NCBI RefSeq assembly: GCF_018141665.1
Contig: NZ_CP067976.1
Location: 1,240,001 to 1,304,000 of the forward strand
Length of the DNA: 64,000 bases
Direction of reading: 5' to 3'
DNA from: Wolbachia endosymbiont of Spodoptera picta
GTDB taxonomy: Bacteria; Pseudomonadota; Alphaproteobacteria; Rickettsiales; Anaplasmataceae
Shown piece after piece: positions 35,524-45,067 of this stretch. The position numbers were made by a program, and so were the translations under genes. The notes under the pieces are model-generated. The model saw only the letters and a program-made list of their open reading frames with translations. It had not been told where the DNA came from and did no database searches. Each line of letters opens with the position of its first letter. The stretch's first letter is position 1.

Positions 35524-37632
35524 ATGTTAAAAAAACAGCTAAAATCAGCGATATACCTGTTATTCTTAATGTATATATATATATCGGTTTTTAGCTATAA
35601 TTATAAAGATCCATCCTTAAATACATCTACAAATGAAGAAGTAACAAATTTAGGTGGAATAGTAGGTTCATATTTAGCTGATATATTAGTTCAATTTTTT
35701 GGACTCGCTAGTATTACAATAGCTACAACCATAGTTTACTTTTTGATATCAAAAAGGCTGCTGAAAATTCTCTATTTAATATTAATCAATTTAGGAATAT
35801 GTGCTACATTAGAGCAACTTTCGCTCGGTATCACTACTAGGTACATGCACAGTGGAATAGTCGGCAATACTCTAATTAGCCACTGCCCGTTTTACATATT
35901 CACAGTAGTAGTATCAATAGGTATTGTAGGATTGATTGGTTGGAAGAGAACGGTTTATTCTTTGCTTTTCCTATGTAAAAAAATATTTTCCCTTTTTACA
36001 AAGGTTCTGTTTTTCAGGTTACGTAAAACTACTGATTATTCAATAGCACCATTAGTAATAGAGGGAAAATATAGAATCATTAGACAACAACCAAAAGAAA
36101 GACAGAAGAAAGCTACCGAAGAGATTTTTAAACCACCTTCTAGCGAGTTTGAGTTTCCAAGCATTCACTTACTTTCTAAAGTGGAAGAATCTATGCAGAG
36201 AAAACAGTTGAATGCATTAGAGAGCAATAAGAATTTATCTCTGCTCGAACAGGTGCTGAGTGATTTTGGCGTGCAAGGAAAAATTATAAGTGTATGTTAT
36301 GGACCGGTTGTGACTTTATACAAACTTGAACCACAAGCAGGTACAAAATCTGCAAGAGTGATTGGTCTTGCAGATGATATTGCACGTTCAATGAGTGCAC
36401 TTTCTGCACGTATTTCAATAATTCGTGGACAAAATGCCATGGGAATAGAATTGCCAAACAAGGAGCGAGAGATTGTGATGCTGCGTGATTTACTTGAATC
36501 GCCAGAATACCAAAATGCAAACTTAAATCTTCCAATTGCGCTTGGCAAGGAAATAAGCGGAAAACCAGTTATTGCAGATCTGACTAAAATGCCCCACTTG
36601 CTTGTTGCCGGAACTACAGGGTCAGGTAAGTCGGTTGCAATTAACACGATGATTCTGTCGCTTGTTTATCGACTAAGTCCTGATGAATGCAAGATGATAA
36701 TGATCGATCCAAAAATGCTTGAGCTTTCAATATATGATGCAATACCGCATCTAATAACACCAGTGGTAACAGAGCCAAAAAAAGCTGTTATTGCTCTTAA
36801 GTGGAGCGTGAAAGAGATGGAAAATCGCTATCGTATGATGTCATATTTAAATGTGCGGAATGTAATAAACTATAATCAAAAAATTACAGAAGCGATGAAT
36901 AGCGGAATAGAATTGGAACGTGTTGTACAGATTGGCTTTAACTCAACAACTGGTAAACCTTTGTTTGAAAAAATACCGATTAAAATGGAGACATTTCCGT
37001 ATATTGTGGTGATTGTAGATGAAATGGCAGATTTAATGCTTGTTGCTGGCAAAGATATAGAATGCTCTATTCAACGTTTAGCTCAGATGGCTCGTGCTGC
37101 AGGGATACACATCATAATGGCAACACAACGCCCATCTGTAGATGTGATAACAGGTGTGATAAAAGCAAACTTTCCAACGAGAATTAGTTTTGCTGTTACT
37201 TCTAAGATAGATAGCCGTACAATACTTGGTGAACAAGGGGCTGAACAATTGCTCGGTATGGGTGATATGCTTTATATGGCCTCTGGTGGTAAGATTATTC
37301 GAGTTCACGGTCCATTTGTAAGTGATGATGAGGTGCAAAATATAGCTGATCATCTAAAAACGCAAGGTGAGCCAAACTACATGGAGGAAATCACTCAAGA
37401 AGATGAAAATTCTTTCGCGGAATCAGAAGGTGAAACAGAAGATGAAGAGAACGATCTATACAAGCAAGCAGTGGCCATCATTCAGAGAGATCAAAAGGTT
37501 TCAACTAGTTACATTCAAAGGCAACTTAGAATAGGCTATAACAGAGCTGCAAATATTGTTGAAAGAATGGAGAAAGAAGGTATTGTCAGTGCTCCGAGTT
37601 ACTCAGGAAAGAGAGAGATATTGGTAGAATAA
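35524..37632 (+). CDS. ftsK: DNA translocase FtsK
   Basis: 702 residues. About four N-terminal transmembrane helices (residues ~10-170), a short linker, then the RecA-like motor: Walker A VAGTTGSGKSVAI near residue 361, DPKMLELSIYD, Walker B IVVIVDEMADLM near 495, and ATQRPSVDVITG. The C-terminal gamma domain (DLYKQAVAIIQRDQ ... RQLRIGYNRAANIVERMEKEGI) would read KOPS sequences. FtsK pumps chromosome ends apart at the septum and triggers XerCD. The linker is short, as in reduced genomes. Confidence 0.95.
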   Translation: MLKKQLKSAIYLLFLMYIYISVFSYNYKDPSLNTSTNEEVTNLGGIVGSYLADILVQFFGLASITIATTIVYFLISKRLLKILYLILINLGICATLEQLSLGITTRYMHSGIVGNTLISHCPFYIFTVVVSIGIVGLIGWKRTVYSLLFLCKKIFSLFTKVLFFRLRKTTDYSIAPLVIEGKYRIIRQQPKERQKKATEEIFKPPSSEFEFPSIHLLSKVEESMQRKQLNALESNKNLSLLEQVLSDFGVQGKIISVCYGPVVTLYKLEPQAGTKSARVIGLADDIARSMSALSARISIIRGQNAMGIELPNKEREIVMLRDLLESPEYQNANLNLPIALGKEISGKPVIADLTKMPHLLVAGTTGSGKSVAINTMILSLVYRLSPDECKMIMIDPKMLELSIYDAIPHLITPVVTEPKKAVIALKWSVKEMENRYRMMSYLNVRNVINYNQKITEAMNSGIELERVVQIGFNSTTGKPLFEKIPIKMETFPYIVVIVDEMADLMLVAGKDIECSIQRLAQMARAAGIHIIMATQRPSVDVITGVIKANFPTRISFAVTSKIDSRTILGEQGAEQLLGMGDMLYMASGGKIIRVHGPFVSDDEVQNIADHLKTQGEPNYMEEITQEDENSFAESEGETEDEENDLYKQAVAIIQRDQKVSTSYIQRQLRIGYNRAANIVERMEKEGIVSAPSYSGKREILVE

Positions 37633-37751
37633 TTGCTAACTTAAACCAAGGAAAGTTATTTTAAGATCAATGTATAATGATAGTTAATTTAATAATAATT
37701 TAAACATTGGGAATGTAAAATTATAATATATTAATTAGCTAGGGGGTTAAA

Positions 37752-38237
37752 ATGGTAAAAGGAATTTTCCGCAATTGGTTAGGTATAACAGAATTGCAAG
37801 AAAGTCAAAAGATAGATGCTGAGAAGTTTGAAAAAGTTTTTGGTGAATTAAAAAAATGGCAAGAAGCTCAAAAGATAGATGTTGAGCAGTTTGAAAAAGT
37901 TTTTGGTGCATTAGAAGACAAGATTGGTACTGAGCAGTTTCAAGCTATGCAAGAGCACTTAAGCGGCTTGCAAGAAAAATTTACAGGCTTAGAAGAAAAA
38001 GTAGAAACATTTGCAGACATGGTAGGGGGACAAGAACAAGCAATATTAACTTGTGCCATAGTCAGTGCTGTTGCTGCAATAGCTGTAACTAGTTTTGTTG
38101 CATTCTGTATCTATCAGGGAGTTAAGCTTGATAAAGAGAAGAAAAACGACTTGTCTCAAGATATGCCAAGCGGAAAGTTTAATAATGTGAATGATACCGA
38201 AAAACTGAAGAATAACTTACAGCAAGGAAGAGTGTAA
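37752..38237 (+). CDS. Small tandem-repeat, membrane-anchored accessory protein
   Basis: 161 residues. Two tandem 21-residue repeats (QKIDAEKFEKVFGELKKWQEA, encoded by a 63-bp direct repeat at ~37806 and ~37869) are followed by a further helical stretch and one or two membrane helices around residues 96-122 (AILTCAIVSAVAAIAVTSFVAF), and a charged tail. AGGGGG precedes the ATG. The TM start QAILTC is also seen in the J-domain/ankyrin protein at 40.6 kb. Function unknown. Confidence 0.65.
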   Translation: MVKGIFRNWLGITELQESQKIDAEKFEKVFGELKKWQEAQKIDVEQFEKVFGALEDKIGTEQFQAMQEHLSGLQEKFTGLEEKVETFADMVGGQEQAILTCAIVSAVAAIAVTSFVAFCIYQGVKLDKEKKNDLSQDMPSGKFNNVNDTEKLKNNLQQGRV

Positions 38238-38252
38238 TGCTCTTTTTGAAAG

Positions 38253-38277
38253 GGTGTTACGTAAAATTTGTAACACC
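38253..38277. terminator. Hairpin after the 37.7 kb gene
   Basis: GGTGTTAC and GTAACACC form an 8-bp perfect stem with a 9-nt loop, 16 bp after the stop. The trailing tract is TTAAATTTCC, so a weak intrinsic terminator. Confidence 0.45.
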
Positions 38278-38413
38278 TTAAATTTCCTTTAGATTATGTA
38301 GGTTTTGGTAGTAAATTTTTTAGAAAGATGTTTGTATTATAAAGTTGGTAGAGATTCTGATTTACTTAAAGCTCGTTAATTGTTATCTTCTAAGGTACGA
38401 TATTCATTATAGT

Positions 38414-39040
38414 ATGTTCAAGTTCTTTTCTAAGATTTTATTTATATTAATTTTTGGGTTCTTTGCTATACATAACGCTGAAGCTAAGTCTAAAGTGAAG
38501 CTCAGTAAAAGGTACATACCTCCTGGTAACCCTGGTGGTGCAAATTTTCATGTAGATGAGGATTTTGCTGAGTCGTATAAATTATACGAAAAGCGTAGGG
38601 CGCTCCTTAAGAAAAAAAAGTTACAAGGTCAAATTAATGCTAACATAAATAAAGAAGATCTAATCAAAAAATTAAAAGAAAAAAAAATTGCTAGCCTTGA
38701 TAATGAGCCAAACAACGTGGGAGCTTGCATAGTTGAAGATGAAGAGGATGCTATGATCAATCAGCATGGTATTAATCTTGCACGTTTAAAGGGTGCTGTA
38801 TTTATAGATCAAGAGCCAGTTTCTCAGTATGAAAGTAAGCAGCATAAAAGTGAACAACAAAAAGGGAAAAATGTTACTTCAACACGAGAAAAAAAAGTTT
38901 CCCCTATAAATGTTACTATAAAAGAAAGTCCATCAAGAAGAACGTGCTCTCATGATTCTATTACTGACCTAAATAGAACACCACAGCATAGTTTAAATGG
39001 TTCAAGTTCATTTGGCAGTGTAGTTGACACAGTAAAATAG
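38414..39040 (+). CDS. Predicted exported hypothetical protein
   Basis: 208 residues from the ATG at 38414. MFKFFSKILFILIFGFFAIH followed by NAEAKS is a signal peptide, cleaved near AEA. The mature part is charged, with short Lys/Glu helices (RALLKKKKLQGQINANINKEDLIKKLKEKK) and a Ser-rich, unstructured C-terminus. I do not recognise a family. The frame opens 23 codons earlier but that stretch would spoil the signal peptide. ispG follows 16 bp downstream. Confidence 0.65.
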   Translation: MFKFFSKILFILIFGFFAIHNAEAKSKVKLSKRYIPPGNPGGANFHVDEDFAESYKLYEKRRALLKKKKLQGQINANINKEDLIKKLKEKKIASLDNEPNNVGACIVEDEEDAMINQHGINLARLKGAVFIDQEPVSQYESKQHKSEQQKGKNVTSTREKKVSPINVTIKESPSRRTCSHDSITDLNRTPQHSLNGSSSFGSVVDTVK

Positions 39041-39056
39041 TGTCACGATTAATAAT

Positions 39057-40337
39057 ATGCTAGATAGAGACCTGACATTGAGTGATGATGCATATGAGTC
39101 ATCGCCGGTTTCCAGGCATAAAACTCATGCTGTAAAAGTTGGACAAGTGAAGATAGGTGGAAATAATCCTATAGTTGTTCAATCCATGGCACTTGGTACA
39201 CATATAGATTCTGACAACATAAAAAGCAGTGCTCAGAAATATGCAAAAGAAGTAATAGAACTAGCGCATGCAGGTTCAGAGTTGGTGCGAATTGCTTTGA
39301 ACTCAGAGGAAGTAGCAAAAACAATACCTTATATAGTAGAGGAAATAAATAAAGAAGGCTTTGATGGTAAGATATTAGTAGGCTGTGGACAATATGAGCT
39401 CTACAGGCTGATTCAGGATTATCCAGACAACATTAAAATTCTGGGTAAAATTAGGATAAATCCAGGTAATATAGGCTTTGGTGATAAACGTGATGAAAAA
39501 TTTGAAAAAATTATAGAGTATGCAATAACGCATGATCTTCCTGTCAGAATTGGAGTAAATTGGGGTAGTCTTGATAAGTACCTTTCACAAAAATTAATGG
39601 ATGAAAACTCCTTGTCTAGTAATCCAAAAACTTCTGATGTTATATTACGTAAGACGCTTGTAATGTCTGCTCTTGGTAGTGCAAAAAAAGCTGAAAAGAT
39701 TGGCCTTAATGCAGAGAAAATAATCATTTCATGTAAAGTCAGTAGAGTGCAGGATTTAATTTTAGTTTATACGGCACTTGCAAAATCTTCCAATTATGCG
39801 CTGCATTTGGGTTTAACCGAAGCTGGTATGGGTAACAAAGGCGTAGTAAATACCACAGCAGGGCTTACTTATTTATTGCAAAATGGTATTGGAGACACTA
39901 TCCGGGCTTCTTTAACTCAGCGCCCTGGTGAATCACGCACTAATGAGGTGGTAGTATGTCAGGAAATACTGCAGTCTATAGGTTTGCGCTACTTTAACCC
40001 TCAGGTGAGTTCATGTCCTGGTTGTGGACGCACAAGTAGCGATCGTTTTCGTATATTAACTAAGGAAGTAAATGGCTACATAAAAACTCATATGCCGGTA
40101 TGGAAGAAAAATAATCCTGGTGTAGAGTATATGAAAGTTGCTGTTATGGGATGCATAGTAAATGGTCCTGGAGAGAGCAAACATGCAAATCTGGGGATCA
40201 GCCTGCCTGGGTATGGAGAAAAACCTGTTTCAGCAGTCTACAAAGACGGCAAATATTTCAAAACTTTACAAGGTGATAATATTTTTGAAGAATTTAAGGA
40301 AATTATTAGTGATTATGTGGAGAAGCATTACACATAA
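39057..40337 (+). CDS. ispG: 4-hydroxy-3-methylbut-2-enyl diphosphate synthase
   Basis: 426 residues, the IspG (GcpE) enzyme that makes HMBPP from MEcPP in the MEP isoprenoid pathway. The [4Fe-4S] ligands are visible in SSCPGCGRT and in MGCIVNGPGE, and the TIM-barrel part has RIGVNWGSL and LGLTEAGMGNKG. Normal length for the alphaproteobacterial form. ispE of the same pathway is at 56.8 kb. Confidence 0.96.
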   Translation: MLDRDLTLSDDAYESSPVSRHKTHAVKVGQVKIGGNNPIVVQSMALGTHIDSDNIKSSAQKYAKEVIELAHAGSELVRIALNSEEVAKTIPYIVEEINKEGFDGKILVGCGQYELYRLIQDYPDNIKILGKIRINPGNIGFGDKRDEKFEKIIEYAITHDLPVRIGVNWGSLDKYLSQKLMDENSLSSNPKTSDVILRKTLVMSALGSAKKAEKIGLNAEKIIISCKVSRVQDLILVYTALAKSSNYALHLGLTEAGMGNKGVVNTTAGLTYLLQNGIGDTIRASLTQRPGESRTNEVVVCQEILQSIGLRYFNPQVSSCPGCGRTSSDRFRILTKEVNGYIKTHMPVWKKNNPGVEYMKVAVMGCIVNGPGESKHANLGISLPGYGEKPVSAVYKDGKYFKTLQGDNIFEEFKEIISDYVEKHYT

Positions 40338-40587
40338 GCCTTTCACAAGTTTGTACTTAGACTACATTCTGTTTAGTGAACGTCAAATGAGACAATAAAG
40401 AACGTAAATTTAAAAAATAGATAATAGGGTTTCTTCTGCCTTTTTTTTATATGGTAAATTTCTTAATATTTAGATTGGCCCGGAGTAGTATAGAGATGTT
40501 ATTCCAGTATCAAGGACTGAAGTTTCCTGATCTACAATATTTGTACAGTTATGAAATAGATGCAATTTGACATAAAGGCTTTACTTT
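40338..40587. other. Intergenic stretch with a worn palindromic repeat
   Basis: About 250 bp between ispG and the J-domain gene. A degraded repeat (GTTATTCCAGTATCAAGGACTG) begins at 40499. Nothing else is supported. Confidence 0.4.
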
Positions 40588-41782
40588 TTGAAATTTTGGG
40601 TTACGTTTAATTTAACATATTTCAGTGGGGAATTTATTGTAAGTAGAAAGGAAGCTTTAAAAATATTAGGTTTTGAATCAAGCGATGTGCCCAGTGAACA
40701 AGAAATTAAATCAGCGTATAGAAAATTAGCCTTGAAATATCATCCTGATAAACATTCAGAAGCTGTAAAGAAACAAAATGAGGAGAAATTTAAAAAGCTA
40801 GGTACTGCATATGAATTTCTCACTAAGGAAAATATAGAAGGGGTTAAAAATCTAACTGACGAAAATTTAAATGAAATTAATTCACCTGGAGATTTGAGGT
40901 TTTACTTATATAGAGCTCTATATAATCAGGATATAAAATTTCTTGAAAAGCTTTTTTCCAAATTCAAAAGCAGTAAAGATGGAAGATTTGGTGATTACAT
41001 CAATGAAGAACTTATTTGTATTTACTTTCCATTATCTATTGATTTAATGCAAGCCAAAAATTCAAGAGATTATAGTATTTTGAGACTTCTTTTAGAAAAT
41101 GTTGCTGACCCTAACATAAGGCTACTCAATAATAATGAAGCTTCGTTATGCTATTATATGGTTCTCAACGACAGCAGAATTGTAGAGTTATTGTTACAAT
41201 ATGGTGCTGACCCTAATATGGTAGATAGAAATGGTAAAAATCCGTTGTTTGAAGCGTTTTTGTGTGATGATGATCATACTATGGAAATACTTTTGAAATA
41301 TGGTGCTAATCCTAATATGTTAGATGAAAATGGTCGAGGTCCATTATATCAAGCAATCAATTGTGACAACGATAAACGCGAAAAATATTTAGAGTTGCTT
41401 TTAAAGTATGGTGCAGATCCTAATCAGAAGGTTAATGGCTCCAGAGTTATAGAGTGTGCTCCATATTTCACTAATAATGGTGTAATGAATTTGATTAAAA
41501 CGCTTACTCTGCCATACGGTAGCAATGATAAAGTTAAAGGGTTGATGGCTGAATACGGTGGAGTTGATAGACGTTATCTACGTGATCAAGCAATACTGAC
41601 TTGTTGTTGCTTAATCGTCGCTTCTGCTACTTTTTAGTATAGCTTCTCCTTTGCGCTATGTACCGACAGCAATATTTGCACTTGCTGCATGTTTTTTTAT
41701 TAAAAATGCTGTACATGCTGCATTTTTTGCAAAAGAACCTTCTACTGAGTTTACCGAAGCTAGAGGCTTGTCCAGGGATTAG
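40588..41782 (+). pseudogene. J-domain/ankyrin protein with a frameshifted C-terminus
   Basis: 349 residues in the first frame. A J domain (SAYRKLALKYHPDK, HPD at 52-54) is followed by ~4 ankyrin-type repeats at residues ~160-290 (LLLQYGADPNMVDRNGKNPL, LLKYGANPNMLDENGRGPL, LLKYGADPNQ). At 41631-41635 a run of five Ts precedes the stop; with four Ts the frame would go on for 49 codons to 41782, adding SIASPLRYVPTAIFALAACF and a polar tail, which makes a two-helix membrane anchor with AILTCCCLIVASATF. A J domain on ankyrin repeats suggests recruiting an Hsp70 to a bound target. The start is not clear: TTG at 40588 or a later non-ATG codon. Confidence 0.6.
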
Positions 41783-41822
41783 TAAAAGGCTATAATACCT
41801 AAAGTTTTAGTACTGGGTAAAG

Positions 41823-42215
41823 ATGAGAAAAAAGCATCCAGCAGACCTAAGTCAAAGGGAATGGACAAGAATAGAAAGCTATTCCAGAGTATCATACAGG
41901 AAAGTAAGAAAAAAATATACTATAGTTAAAAAAATGTGATGGGATACCAAGGAGAAGATTTAAAAAATCATATAAAGGAAGAATATGGTATGGATATTGA
42001 GATTGTCAAAAGGCCTTCATGTAGGTTCTAAGTCAACAAAGACACACCGCCTTAGCTACTACCAATGAGGGATTTAAAGTACAGCCAAGAAGGTGGGTTG
42101 TAGAAAGGACTTTTGCTTTAGGAATAGAAGACTATCGAAAGAATAAGATTTACTCACTGAAAATTTCATATATCTGGCTATGAGTAGAGTTATGTTAAGG
42201 AGAGAAATATGCTTG
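41823..42215 (+). mobile_element. IS5-family transposase remnant
   Basis: Fragments in several frames: an N-terminal start MRKKHPADLSQREWTRIE at 41823, then KNHIKEEYGMDIEIVKRPS and, after stops, NEGFKVQPRRWVVERTFAL. The last matches the C-terminal catalytic motif region of IS5-like (IS427 group) DDE transposases (RRWVVERTFAW). Large internal deletions and stops make it dead. Ends are approximate. Confidence 0.65.
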
Positions 42216-42239
42216 AGTTTATCAATTCCCTGACAAGTT

Positions 42240-42617
42240 CTAATCATTAATGTTATACACGTTCTTTTCTTTTTCTATTCTCTCTTGTTCTTCAATACAA
42301 TACATAGCAAGCGGATTAGCTTTAAGTCTTTCGACTCCTATTTCTTCTCCCGTTCCATCGCAGTAACCATAAATGCCTAATTTTATTTTTTCCAACGCCT
42401 CCTTAATTTTTTCTTTTCTATCTTTTCGGCGCTTAATTAATTCTCCATTTTCACTATCAGAATAAATACTACTATCTTCTAGATCTTGTTTCTCCAGTTC
42501 AGAGAGTATTGATTGTAACTTTAAGCTAAAGTATTCCAGTTGTTTTACGTTCATATATTCTTCATTTTCTGAAGGAACGTAATCTTCCGGTAACTTTATT
42601 TTTATTAATTTTTCCAT
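42240..42617 (-). CDS. dksA: DksA/TraR-family transcription factor
   Basis: 125 residues: an N-terminal coiled coil (QLEYFSLKLQSILSELEKQ ... KEKIKEALEKIKLGIYGYC) and the DksA globular motif GYCDGTGEEIGVERLKANPLAMYC. Of the four zinc cysteines only two remain, which is common for alphaproteobacterial DksA. It binds RNA polymerase in the secondary channel with ppGpp. It is the upstream neighbour of an IS remnant and divergent from ccmB. Confidence 0.87.
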   Translation of the reverse strand: MEKLIKIKLPEDYVPSENEEYMNVKQLEYFSLKLQSILSELEKQDLEDSSIYSDSENGELIKRRKDRKEKIKEALEKIKLGIYGYCDGTGEEIGVERLKANPLAMYCIEEQERIEKEKNVYNIND

Positions 42618-42725
42618 AGCATTATCAATAAAATATATTAAAACTTATATAACTTGTAAACACAAAAAATTATACTACCCTCAAAGTAAACACTATAATT
42701 TATAATAAACATTTAAAATTCTGGT

Positions 42726-43373
42726 ATGATTAGTTTGGTAAAAAAATTAGTAATAAATGATAATAATCTTACTTATATAGTATGTATTTTTATTATAATG
42801 TTAAGTTTATCTTCATATACACTTGAAAACAACAGTAAACAAGAAATCATATTAACATTAACATGGATATGTGCTACATTTGTTTTGCAGATCTCTACAA
42901 ATAATTTATTTACATCTGATTATCATGATGGAATATTAGAGCAAATCTTTTTACAGCCACTCTCTTCTAGGCTGATAGTTGCTTATAAAATCTTCGCTCA
43001 CTGGTTGTTATTTGGGTTACCGATTTCAGTGATTTCTTTCATGTTCAGCTTTGCAATTCTAGGCAATAATATTGAACATTCAATAGCAGTTGGAGTGTCT
43101 TTATTATTTAATACGCTGATAATCATTAATATTTCAGCTACTGGAAATGCATTGATGATTGGTCGAAATAACTTAGCATCAGGAGTGTCGCAAATTCTTG
43201 TTTTGCCAATGATAATGCCAACTTTTGTATATTTCAAATTGCTAACTCAATTTGAAAATTTATCCTTGAATATTTATACACTACTAATCACCATCTTAAT
43301 TTTTGTCATTTTAATTGTTAACAGCACTATAACTACTCACATAGCATTAAAATTTGCTGTGGAGCAGGATTGA
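42726..43373 (+). CDS. ccmB: Heme exporter protein CcmB
   Basis: 215 residues with about six membrane helices and the family segment HDGILEQIFLQPLSSRLIVAYKIFAHWLLFGLP near residues 75-105. CcmB is the permease of the CcmAB ABC transporter in System I cytochrome c maturation. ccmA is not here, and ccmH is 10 kb away, so the ccm genes are scattered. Confidence 0.9.
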   Translation: MISLVKKLVINDNNLTYIVCIFIIMLSLSSYTLENNSKQEIILTLTWICATFVLQISTNNLFTSDYHDGILEQIFLQPLSSRLIVAYKIFAHWLLFGLPISVISFMFSFAILGNNIEHSIAVGVSLLFNTLIIINISATGNALMIGRNNLASGVSQILVLPMIMPTFVYFKLLTQFENLSLNIYTLLITILIFVILIVNSTITTHIALKFAVEQD

Positions 43374-43549
43374 AAAAACTTACTAGTTATTTACTTGTAT
43401 CTGCTTAGTTAAGGGTGTTAACTTAAGTAGAGATGGAGACATTAAACTTCTTACATGAATTGAAGAGTTACAGCGTGTGAAACCATTATTGGATTTCAGA
43501 CTGGCTGGTTATGCAAGAAATCTAATATCTATCGAAGAGTCAGAAACTT

Positions 43550-44260
43550 TTATAACTTACCTTTAATCAACCTAACCCATGCGTGCCAATCTCTCTCACC
43601 AAGATTGCTTTCGAAAGACAGAAGATCCTTTACGGCTTTTGAGCAAATTTCTTCACTTGGAATTGACAACTCCCTATTCATTGCTAGCGTCAGGCATTGA
43701 GTTTTACAAGCTTGTTCTAAGTGATACATATAAAACATTGCTTCTTGTATAGTCTGACCACATGTTATAGATCCATGATTGTGCATTAACATCACAAAAT
43801 TTTCTTTCAAATCAGCTATTAATCTTTTTCCTTCTGTATCATCAAGTGCCAGGGAATTATAATCATGGTAAGATAACTTATTATAAAAGTGCAGCGCCCA
43901 CTGACTTATTGGGAGTAATCCATCCTTGAGAGAAGAAACTGCTACAATAGAAGGTGTATGTAGATGAAAAATTGCTTGAATATCTTTCCTTGCTTGATAA
44001 ATGAAGCCATGGATTACATAGCCAGTTTTATTATATTGATATTCTTTGCCTTCAATTATATTCCCATCAAACGATACTTTCATCAATGAACTTTCATCTA
44101 CTTCATAAAAACGTATACCAAAAGGATAAACATAAAATGATTTTTTATCTTCAGAACGTACAGAGAGATGAGTATACGTATGATCATCTAATTTAAGATA
44201 AGATAAAATTTGATAGGCGTTAACTAGGTCTCTTTTCAACTCACTATTTGTTAATAACAT
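43550..44260 (-). CDS. Class II aldolase/adducin domain protein
   Basis: 236 residues. Zinc-binding histidines lie in IFHLHTPSIVAVSSLKDGLLP and in MLMHNHGSITCGQTIQEA, the usual class II aldolase motif pair. The catalytic Glu of fuculose aldolases is not evident, so it may be epimerase- or adducin-like. Substrate not assignable. Related proteins occur throughout Rickettsiales. Confidence 0.85.
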   Translation of the reverse strand: MLLTNSELKRDLVNAYQILSYLKLDDHTYTHLSVRSEDKKSFYVYPFGIRFYEVDESSLMKVSFDGNIIEGKEYQYNKTGYVIHGFIYQARKDIQAIFHLHTPSIVAVSSLKDGLLPISQWALHFYNKLSYHDYNSLALDDTEGKRLIADLKENFVMLMHNHGSITCGQTIQEAMFYMYHLEQACKTQCLTLAMNRELSIPSEEICSKAVKDLLSFESNLGERDWHAWVRLIKGKL

Positions 44261-44482
44261 AGCTCTTGACTAAAATTTTCTAAAGATTTATACGTAAAAA
44301 AAGTTTATTACAAACTAAAAGGTGAACCTACGTTAAAATAACTTGCCTTAGGTGATTAGAGTTTACATTTCTAGATTACATAGTATTTTAACTATAAAAA
44401 CGACTTTTTATGTAATATTTCATATGTTTTAAAGCCTTGTTTTTATGTTATTATAATTGTAGGTTTTAATATTAAAAATAAT

Positions 44483-45067
44483 ATGATAAACGTTGACATA
44501 AAAAAACAGCTAACAAAATTTTTCATATATATCACTGGTCTTCCAGGAAGTGGTAAACTTTCTACAGCAATAGTATTATCTAGTATGATAAATGCAGTAA
44601 TTGTAAGTGGACTTGAATATAATCAAACTTCCAAAGAAGCTCGAGATAGAATATATAACACTACACATGTTATGTTTTAGGCAATAGAAGCCTATCCTAT
44701 TGACTCAAAAAATTATATATTTGTTGATGAATTAATTAAAAATAATGATTACAACATAAGAATATATAACTCAGTAGTAGAACTTAGTAAAAAAATGAGC
44801 ACAAAAATCCTCCCTATAGTACTTAGGTGCAATCCATTGATATTACAAGAGCGTACTATATCAAAAAAGCAAAGAAAAAATAGGAAGGTTACTAATATAA
44901 ATAGTATTAAATTTAGGGAGGAAGATTTATTTGTACCACAAAATGCTATAGAGGTAGAAAATTCAAATATGAGTATAAAAGAAGTAGCAGAAGAAATAGT
45001 AAGTCAGATGTACAAACTTGGCCAAATTAATAGTGTTTACGCAATAGGCAACGATTTCATATACTGA
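44483..45067 (+). pseudogene. P-loop kinase-like gene with an in-frame amber stop
   Basis: The frame from the ATG at 44483 has a TAG at 44678-44680, then stays open in the same frame to 45067, so this is one gene of ~194 codons with a nonsense mutation. The Walker A region reads YITGLPGSGKLST, with a Leu where a Ser or Thr should follow the Lys, so nucleotide binding is doubtful even without the stop. Downstream text (NYIFVDELIKNNDY) resembles the Walker B region of AAA-type small kinases. Its end overlaps the convergent tsaB by 31 bp. Confidence 0.65.

Noticed and set aside
42240..42617. DksA lacking two of four zinc cysteines as a sign of decay
   Set aside because: Alphaproteobacterial DksA proteins commonly lack these cysteines, so this is normal for the group.
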